Shown here: piece after piece, positions 1-4,316 of the stretch
How the letters are laid out: each line of letters begins with the position of its first letter
How positions within the stretch are numbered: position 1 is the first letter of the stretch
Assembly: GCA_020348765.1 (NCBI GenBank)
Contig: CP070753.1
Span: 2,315,118 to 2,320,924, forward strand
Direction: 5' to 3'
Length of the DNA stretch: 5,807 nucleotides
Origin: Burkholderiales bacterium
Lineage (GTDB): Bacteria > Pseudomonadota > Gammaproteobacteria > Burkholderiales > Burkholderiaceae_E
The notes under the pieces: model-generated
Told to the model about the DNA's origin: nothing
Databases searched by the model: none
Seen by the model: only the letters and a program-made list of their open reading frames with translations
Translations under genes and position numbers: made by a program

Positions 1-759
1 CAGCGCGGCGAGGCCCTGGTCGAGGCCGGGCGCACCCGGGACATGGCGCCGGGCGAGCGGGTCACCGGCAGCCGCATCGTCGGCGACCGCGGCTTCGTCG
101 TGACCTTCCGCGCGATCGATCCGCTGTTCACGCTCGACCTGTCGGACCCGAGCGCGCCGCGCGTGGTGGCCGAGCTGAAGGTGCCGGGCTTCTCCACCTA
201 CCTGCACCCGATCGAGGCCGACCACCTGCTGGCGATCGGCACCTACGTGCCCGAACCGCAGCCGGGCGAACGCCCCGATCCGGACGCGCGTGCATTGCAG
301 CTGGCGATCTTCGATGTCACGAACCTGGCTGCGCCGCGGCAGACGCATGTCGAGCTGGTGGGAACCGCCCACGGATGGAGCGACGCCCAGTTCGAGCACA
401 AGGCGTTCAACTGGTTCGCGGCCCGGCAGCTGCTCGCGATCCCGTTCTCGGACTGGAACCCGGCGCCGAGCGACGGCGCGGATCTCGCCCCGTGGGGCGG
501 GTTCACCTCCGAGCTGCGCGTGTTCGCGATCGACGCGGTCTCGGGCATCGAGCCGCGCGGCGCGATCTCGATGAACGACCTGTATGCATCCCAGGGCGAG
601 CCCGCTTGGGACTGGTACTGGAGCCCGCAGGTGCGGCGCAGCGTGATGGCCGACGACTTCGTGTACGCGATCAGCGACGCGGGGATTCGGGTCGCCGACG
701 TCGACGAACTGTCGGTGCCGGTCGCGACGGTGCTCTTCGAGCGCGAGCCGCCGCGCTGA
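1..759 (+). CDS. Beta-propeller domain protein, C-terminal part (5' end outside window)
   Basis: The frame is open from the first base, giving 252 visible residues that end at TGA 757-759. The N-terminus is missing. The text resembles the family of secreted or surface proteins with a C-terminal beta-propeller distantly related to WD-40 (Beta_propel type). Visible blade-like units include GDRGFVVTFR, then DPLFTLDLSDPSAPRVVAEL, then GFSTYLHPIEADHLLAIGTY, followed by a second LAIFDVTNLAAPR strand-turn unit and a final DFVYAISDAGIRVADVDEL strand pair. The recurring 'hydrophobic strand, D-(L/V)-(S/T)-(D/N)-x-x-(A)-P-R' pattern is typical of propeller blades. No catalytic motif is seen. The family is usually exported, but the signal sequence would lie upstream and cannot be checked. 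An ATG at 43 lies inside the conserved region and is unlikely to be the true start. The gene is separated from the downstream operon by 370 bases with their own promoter, so it is probably a separate unit. Family call is fairly sure; function is unknown. Confidence 0.85.
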   Translation, partial: QRGEALVEAGRTRDMAPGERVTGSRIVGDRGFVVTFRAIDPLFTLDLSDPSAPRVVAELKVPGFSTYLHPIEADHLLAIGTYVPEPQPGERPDPDARALQLAIFDVTNLAAPRQTHVELVGTAHGWSDAQFEHKAFNWFAARQLLAIPFSDWNPAPSDGADLAPWGGFTSELRVFAIDAVSGIEPRGAISMNDLYASQGEPAWDWYWSPQVRRSVMADDFVYAISDAGIRVADVDELSVPVATVLFEREPPR

Positions 760-767
760 GAACGGCT

Positions 768-814
768 GCGCGACCAGGGCCACGGGATTGGCCACCGATC
801 CGGGTCGGTCGCGC
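768..814 (+). terminator. Inverted repeat after the propeller gene, possible terminator without T-tract
   Basis: An 8-bp perfect inverted repeat, GCGCGACC at 768-775 and GGTCGCGC at 807-814, begins nine bases after the propeller stop codon. Inside it lies a smaller hairpin, GGCCA 778-782 with TGGCC 789-793. ACCGA 794-798 with TCGGT 805-809 offers an alternative pairing. The position suggests transcript-end protection or termination, but no run of T follows, so intrinsic termination is not well supported. A perfect 10-bp palindrome, GCACCGGTGC, lies just downstream at 825-834. Confidence 0.3.
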
Positions 815-884
815 TGGCGAACGGGCACCGGTGCACGCCACGCGTTGGCGTCGGGTGACCCGAGCTTCGAGCTGCGACGGGCTG

Positions 885-956
885 GCAAGCAGCGCGCAAC
901 GAGCAGCGCAATGAGCAGCGCAACGAGCAGCGCAACGAGCAGCGCACACGAGCAGC
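885..956. repeat. 12-bp tandem repeat array beside the operon promoter
   Basis: The unit GCAACGAGCAGC occurs at 896-907, 920-931 and 932-943. A one-base variant (GCAATGAGCAGC) is at 908-919, and a 13-base variant with an inserted C (GCACACGAGCAGC) is at 944-956. A shortened copy lacking three bases, GCAAGCAGC, is at 885-893. The array ends seven bases before the predicted -35 element at 964, so it sits where upstream activator or repressor sites are often found. Its 12-bp period is close to one helical turn. It could be a protein-binding array or a neutral slipped-strand repeat; the sequence does not decide. Confidence 0.85.
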
Positions 957-963
957 GCGCAGG

Positions 964-992
964 TTTGCATCGACAGGTCATCCGCGTATATT
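964..992 (+). promoter_or_regulatory. Predicted sigma-70-type promoter of the four-gene operon
   Basis: TTTGCA at 964-969 matches the -35 consensus TTGACA at four of six positions. TATATT at 987-992 matches the -10 consensus TATAAT at five of six. The spacer is exactly 17 bp. This is a conspicuous A+T-rich spot in a very G+C-rich intergenic region. Transcription would start near 999 and give a leader of about 130 nt before the ATG at 1130. It is a prediction from sequence only. Confidence 0.55.
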
Positions 993-1062
993 GACCCGGC
1001 ACCGCGATTCCATCGGTACCGTCGAGCCGGTGGCGTGGCATGCGATGCGTGCGACACCTGCG

Positions 1063-1117
1063 GCGGATCCGACATCCGCAATGCGGCGCTGCGGCAAAGG
1101 CGGGCCATGCCCGGCCC
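1063..1117 (+). promoter_or_regulatory. Structured 5' leader: two hairpins just upstream of the ribosome binding site
   Basis: GCGGAT at 1063-1068 pairs perfectly with ATCCGC at 1074-1079 across a 5-nt loop. GGGCC at 1102-1106 can pair with GGCCC at 1113-1117, or GGGC 1102-1105 with GCCC 1109-1112. The second hairpin ends four bases before the GGAG at 1121. It could influence ribosome access, but hairpins arise easily at this base composition and no known riboswitch class was recognised. Confidence 0.3.
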
Positions 1118-1120
1118 AAT

Positions 1121-1126
1121 GGAGAC
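1121..1126 (+). promoter_or_regulatory. Ribosome binding site that fixes the start of the CNB-hydrolase gene
   Basis: GGAGAC lies with its GGAG core five bases before ATG 1130. The in-frame ATG at 1040 has no comparable site and would add 30 residues (Arg-, Cys- and Gly-rich) that do not look like domain sequence. This supports starting at 1130. Confidence 0.7.
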
Positions 1127-1129
1127 GGC

Positions 1130-2353
1130 ATGGAGCACGAGTTCTTCCCGGAAACGCTCACGCGACGCTATGGCGCGGGCGAGTACATCTTCCACGAGGG
1201 CGATCCCGGACGGCACATGTACGTCGTGCGCTCGGGCTCGGTCGAGTTCCGGCAGAAGAATGCCGAAGGTGAATCGGTCGTACTGCGCCGCATCGGCGTC
1301 GGGCAGCTGTTCGGCGAAATCGCGCTGATCGAGGACGTGCCGCGCACCGCGGACGCAATCGCGCTCGAGGACGGCACCGAACTGGTCGAGATCGACCACG
1401 CGCACTTCGTGTATCTGGTCGGCCAGCAGCCGGCATTCGCGATCATGGTGATGCAGATGCTGTCGCAGCGGCTGCGCGACGGCGAGCGCGACTGGCAGCA
1501 GCGGCCCGCGGTCGGCGGCGCGTCCGGCGCCTCGACGCGTCCGTCCGAGTGGAAGCGGCTGCGCGAGAACGTCTACTATCTGATGGGCGAGCCGGGCGGC
1601 GGCGGCTGCAAGGTGTACCTGGTGCGCGGCACCCGGCGCAACGTGCTGATCGATGCCGGGCTGCCCTACGACTTCCCGTACCTGAAGGCGCATCTGGAGA
1701 CGCTGGGCCTGGCCCCCGAGCAGATCGACATGGTGCTGCTCACCCACGAGCACATGGATCATGTCGGCTCGGCGCCGCGGTTCCCGGCCCGCACCGTGAT
1801 CGCGGCCCATCCGCGCGCGGCCAACAAGATCGGCCTGCTGGACGACTTCGTGATGGGCAGCGATGTCTACGACCTGAGCCCTGCGTCGTTCCACATCGAC
1901 TTTCACATCCCGGACGACACGCTGATCGACCTCGGTGACTGCGCGCTGCGCACCATCCACACGCCGGGGCACGTATCGGGTGCGGTCTGCTTCTACGAAC
2001 CCGAGCAGCGCCTGATGTTCACCGCGGACACGATCTTCGCCAGCGGCATCCTGGGCGGCATCTTCGCCTCGGGCAGCGGCAGCGACTACAACGCCTCGCT
2101 GCGCCGGCTACTCAGCCTTCGCATCGACGAGATCTTCCCGGGACACGGCCGCAACTCCACCCAGCCGCACGAGGACATCGAACGCGGGATCCGGACCACG
2201 GAGACGCTCGCGCGCGAGACACGGGCGCTGTTCGACAGCATGAGCCACGGCAACAGCTTCTCGTACATCTTCCGCGGCACCGCCGCCTATGCGTCGAGGG
2301 GCGTCGCCAAGGGCGGCGCCGGCGGCAAGCCCAAGGCCGAGAAAGGAGCCTGA
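1130..2353 (+). CDS. Cyclic-nucleotide-binding domain fused to metallo-beta-lactamase-fold hydrolase
   Basis: This is a soluble two-domain protein of 407 residues. Residues 1-120 form a CNB domain of the CRP/PKA type. The phosphate-binding cassette reads FGEIALIEDVPRTADAIA (61-78), with Glu63 and Arg72 at the positions that hold the ribose and cyclic phosphate in known cNMP binders. No helix-turn-helix follows, so it is not a transcription factor. A variable linker (about 121-140) leads to a metallo-beta-lactamase fold (about 145-345). All usual binuclear metal ligands are visible: THEHMDH (His206, His208, Asp210, His211), TPGH (His281), FTADT (Asp300) and PGHG (His339). The bridging Asp300 and glyoxalase II-like layout argue for a hydrolase or phosphodiesterase rather than an antibiotic lactamase. 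The tail (390-407) is rich in Gly, Lys and Ala. It is the first gene of the operon; the stop is 2 nt before the next ATG, and its last codons contain that gene's Shine-Dalgarno. Ligand-controlled hydrolysis is the inferred role; the substrate is unknown. Confidence 0.93.
   Translation: MEHEFFPETLTRRYGAGEYIFHEGDPGRHMYVVRSGSVEFRQKNAEGESVVLRRIGVGQLFGEIALIEDVPRTADAIALEDGTELVEIDHAHFVYLVGQQPAFAIMVMQMLSQRLRDGERDWQQRPAVGGASGASTRPSEWKRLRENVYYLMGEPGGGGCKVYLVRGTRRNVLIDAGLPYDFPYLKAHLETLGLAPEQIDMVLLTHEHMDHVGSAPRFPARTVIAAHPRAANKIGLLDDFVMGSDVYDLSPASFHIDFHIPDDTLIDLGDCALRTIHTPGHVSGAVCFYEPEQRLMFTADTIFASGILGGIFASGSGSDYNASLRRLLSLRIDEIFPGHGRNSTQPHEDIERGIRTTETLARETRALFDSMSHGNSFSYIFRGTAAYASRGVAKGGAGGKPKAEKGA
2342..2348 (+). 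promoter_or_regulatory. Strong Shine-Dalgarno inside the end of the hydrolase gene
   Basis: AAAGGAG sits seven bases before ATG 2356, within the last codons of the upstream gene. The stop codon 2351-2353 lies between this site and the start. The arrangement suggests translational coupling and supports the 2356 start. Confidence 0.75.
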
Positions 2354-2355
2354 CG

Positions 2356-3018
2356 ATGGAGCTCAACATCGGGACGGTCGTCGGCCTGATCGCCGCGGCA
2401 CTGTCCCTTTCCAGCTTCCTGATGAAGGGGATGCTGCCGCTGCGGCTGCTCGCGCTCGCGGCCAACGTGGCATTCATCGCCTACGGCATCATCGACTCGA
2501 TCGCGGTCGCGCTGATCCTGCACGCGATCCTGCTGCCGATCAATGCGAAGCGTGCCTGGGACATCCGCAAGTTGATCCGCGACATCGAGACCGCGCGTGC
2601 CGACAGCCCGGTCTCCGAGTGGCTGCTGCCGCACATGACGCGTCGAACAGCGAAGGCCGGCGAGACGCTCTGGCGCAGCGGGGACAAGGCGAGCGAGATG
2701 CTGTACGTGCAGACCGGAAGCGTGCGCCTGGTCGAATACGACGAGACGCTCGGCCCGGGCACGCTGGTCGGAGAGATCGGCCTGTTCTCGCCCGAGAACC
2801 GCAGGACACAGAGCCTGGTCTGCACGACCGACTGCGAGCTGTACTCGCTGAGCGCCGAGGGCATGTACAAGCTCTACTACCAGAATCCGAAGCTCGGCTT
2901 TCACCTGATGCGGCTGGTCGTCGGCCGCCTGATCCGGGATGCGGCCGCCGCGCGCAAGGCTTCGACGGTCGCCGCAGGGGCCGCGGACGACGCGAATCCG
3001 CAACCCGTGGCGGGCTGA
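2356..3018 (+). CDS. Small membrane protein with cytoplasmic cyclic-nucleotide-binding domain (Popeye-like layout)
   Basis: The protein has 220 residues. Three hydrophobic stretches fill the N-terminus, at about 5-24, 28-44 and 46-62; the last two are nearly continuous. A basic patch (NAKRAWDIRK, 63-72) follows and should be cytoplasmic by the positive-inside rule. Residues about 88-195 form a CNB domain: AGETLWRSGDKASEMLYVQTG is the entry strand region (101-121), and the phosphate-binding cassette is LVGEIGLFSPENRRTQS (137-153) with Glu140 and Arg149/Arg150. The tail (197-220) is Ala-rich and likely disordered. Three helices followed by a cytosolic cNMP-binding domain match the architecture of Popeye-domain proteins, though homology was not tested. 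There is no channel pore motif and no catalytic domain, so it is best read as a membrane-bound receptor or scaffold. It lies 2 nt after the hydrolase gene and 12 nt before the cyclase gene. The likely ligand is the product of that cyclase (inference). Confidence 0.9.
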   Translation: MELNIGTVVGLIAAALSLSSFLMKGMLPLRLLALAANVAFIAYGIIDSIAVALILHAILLPINAKRAWDIRKLIRDIETARADSPVSEWLLPHMTRRTAKAGETLWRSGDKASEMLYVQTGSVRLVEYDETLGPGTLVGEIGLFSPENRRTQSLVCTTDCELYSLSAEGMYKLYYQNPKLGFHLMRLVVGRLIRDAAAARKASTVAAGAADDANPQPVAG

Positions 3019-3030
3019 GCACGGACGCGG

Positions 3031-4305
3031 ATGAGCACGGACATGTCGAATTCGAGTGCCGCACCGGGTCCGGCGAACCCGCACGCCGTTGCCCGGGAAT
3101 CGACCCAGCCGGGTGCGTCGCCATCGCAGATGGCGAGCCAGCACACGGCGGGTGACGAGGCGGCGTCGAACGCACGCGATCGCGCCACCGTGCTGATCGT
3201 CGACGACACGCCGGCCAACGTTCAATTGCTGGGCGAGGTGCTGGGCGGCATCTATCGCACCAAGGCCGCGACCTCGGGGGAGCGGGCCCTGAAGCTTGCG
3301 ATGTCCGACGATCCGCCGGACCTGGTCCTGCTCGACGTGATGATGCCCGGCATGAGCGGCTACGAGGTCTGCGAGCGGCTGAAGGCCGAACCGCGCAGCG
3401 CGGACATCCCGGTGATCTTCGTGACCGCGATGGGCGAGGTCGACGACGAGACGCGCGGGCTGGCACTGGGGGCGGTCGATTACATCACGAAACCGATCAG
3501 CCCCCCGATCGTGCTGGCACGCGTGGCCGCGCATCTGACCTTGGCGCGGCAAAGGCGTGCACTGGCCAGCGCCGTGGCACAGCTCGAGGCCCAGGCCGCC
3601 GAGCTTGCCGAGTGGAACCGGTCGCTCGAGAGCCGGGTCGCCGAAGGCGTGGCAGAAGTCGAGCGCCTGGCGCGGCTGCGCCGGTTCTTCTCGCCCGGTG
3701 TGGCCGACCTGATCCTGTCGGGTGCGGCCGACGATCCGCTGAAGACCCGCCGGCGCGAAATCGTGGTCGCATTCCTCGACCTGCGCGGCTTCACCGCGTT
3801 CGCCGAAGTGTCCGATCCCGAAGACGTGATGCGCGTGCTCGGCGACTACCATGCCGCGATGGGCGAGCTGATCCTCGAGCACGGCGGCACGCTCGAGCGG
3901 TTCGCCGGCGACGGCATGATGATCTTCTTCAACGACCCGGTGCAGATCGACGCGCCGGCGCTGACCGCGGTCAGGATGGCGCAGCAGATGCAGCGCCGCT
4001 TCGTCGACCTGAGCAAGGCCTGGCGCAAGCTCGGCATCGAGCTGGCGATGGGCATCGGCATCGCCCAGGGCTACGCGACCATCGGCGCCATCGGCTTCGA
4101 GGGGCGCCGCGACTATGGCGCGATCGGTGTGGTCACCAACCTGGCGGCGCGGCTGTGCGGGGAGGCCGCCGGCGGCCAGATCCTGCTGTCGCAGCGCGCC
4201 TATGGCGCAGTCGAAGAGGCGGTCGAGGCGCAGCCCATCGGCCCGCTCGCGCTCAGGGGCTTCCATGGCCCGGTCAACGCTTTCGCCGTGAGCTGGAACG
4301 ACTGA
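3031..4305 (+). CDS. Response regulator with class III adenylate/guanylate cyclase output
   Basis: This is a soluble protein of 424 residues. Residues 1-50 are a Ser/Ala/Gln-rich, probably disordered leader. A receiver domain follows (about 52-170) with acidic pocket Asp58/Asp59, phospho-acceptor Asp102 (LLDVMMPGMSG), Thr132 and Lys154 (KP). Residues about 170-215 form a charged helical linker, probably coiled coil, ending in the RLARLRRFFSPGVADLIL transition. The class III cyclase domain (about 240-420) has metal-binding Asp250 (FLDLRGFTAF) and Asp294 (FAGDGMMIFF), plus transition-state residues Asn370 and Arg374 (TNLAARL). The two base-selecting positions are unusual: Arg290 where Lys is typical for ATP, and Gly363 where Asp or Thr is typical. 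Activity is therefore likely, but ATP versus GTP cannot be called. The start at 3031 lacks a strong Shine-Dalgarno; ATG 3043 is an alternative that changes only four residues. The gene is 12 nt after the CNB membrane protein and 11 nt before the PAS sensor, its probable input partner. Confidence 0.94.
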   Translation: MSTDMSNSSAAPGPANPHAVARESTQPGASPSQMASQHTAGDEAASNARDRATVLIVDDTPANVQLLGEVLGGIYRTKAATSGERALKLAMSDDPPDLVLLDVMMPGMSGYEVCERLKAEPRSADIPVIFVTAMGEVDDETRGLALGAVDYITKPISPPIVLARVAAHLTLARQRRALASAVAQLEAQAAELAEWNRSLESRVAEGVAEVERLARLRRFFSPGVADLILSGAADDPLKTRRREIVVAFLDLRGFTAFAEVSDPEDVMRVLGDYHAAMGELILEHGGTLERFAGDGMMIFFNDPVQIDAPALTAVRMAQQMQRRFVDLSKAWRKLGIELAMGIGIAQGYATIGAIGFEGRRDYGAIGVVTNLAARLCGEAAGGQILLSQRAYGAVEEAVEAQPIGPLALRGFHGPVNAFAVSWND

Positions 4306-4316
4306 GCGCCAGCGCG

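Larger units (their letters stand above)
760..1129. other. 370-base intergenic region without a convincing gene
   Basis: This stretch separates the propeller gene from the four-gene operon. It holds the inverted repeat, 10-bp palindrome, 12-bp repeat array, predicted promoter and structured leader listed separately. The 8-bp palindrome CGGTACCG at 1014-1021 lies about 20 bases past the predicted transcription start. Open frames crossing the region are made of repeat-derived or Arg-rich text, have no good ribosome binding site and match no family I recognise. Confidence 0.7.

Noticed and set aside
885..956. CRISPR array
   Set aside because: The repeats are 12 bp and directly adjacent with no spacers, and no cas genes are nearby.
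788..994. Possible small + strand gene of 68 residues with Ala-Thr-Ser-Ser repeats, starting at TTG
   Set aside because: It has no convincing ribosome binding site, its repeats are just the 12-bp DNA repeat translated, and it ends inside the predicted promoter.
1040..1129. Longer version of the CNB-hydrolase starting at ATG 1040
   Set aside because: The extra 30 residues are Arg/Cys/Gly-rich and unlike a CNB domain, while ATG 1130 has a well-placed GGAG.
671..1972. Long minus-strand open frame (433 codons) opposite the intergenic region and the hydrolase gene
   Set aside because: Its text is His-, Arg-, Gln- and Ala-rich without any domain, it runs through the tandem repeat as a Cys/Ala/Arg repeat, and it lies antisense to a gene with clear motifs. 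Such frames are expected at high G+C.
1130..2353. CRP/FNR-type transcription factor or antibiotic beta-lactamase
   Set aside because: The CNB domain is followed by a metallohydrolase rather than a helix-turn-helix, and the bridging Asp300 with TPGH and PGHG motifs fits the glyoxalase II-like branch rather than class B lactamases.
2287..4266. Very long minus-strand open frame (659 codons) opposite the CNB membrane protein and the cyclase
   Set aside because: Composition is biased to His, Arg, Gln and Asp, no family is recognisable, and both genes on the opposite strand have catalytic or binding motifs in frame. It is a mirror effect of GC-rich codon use.
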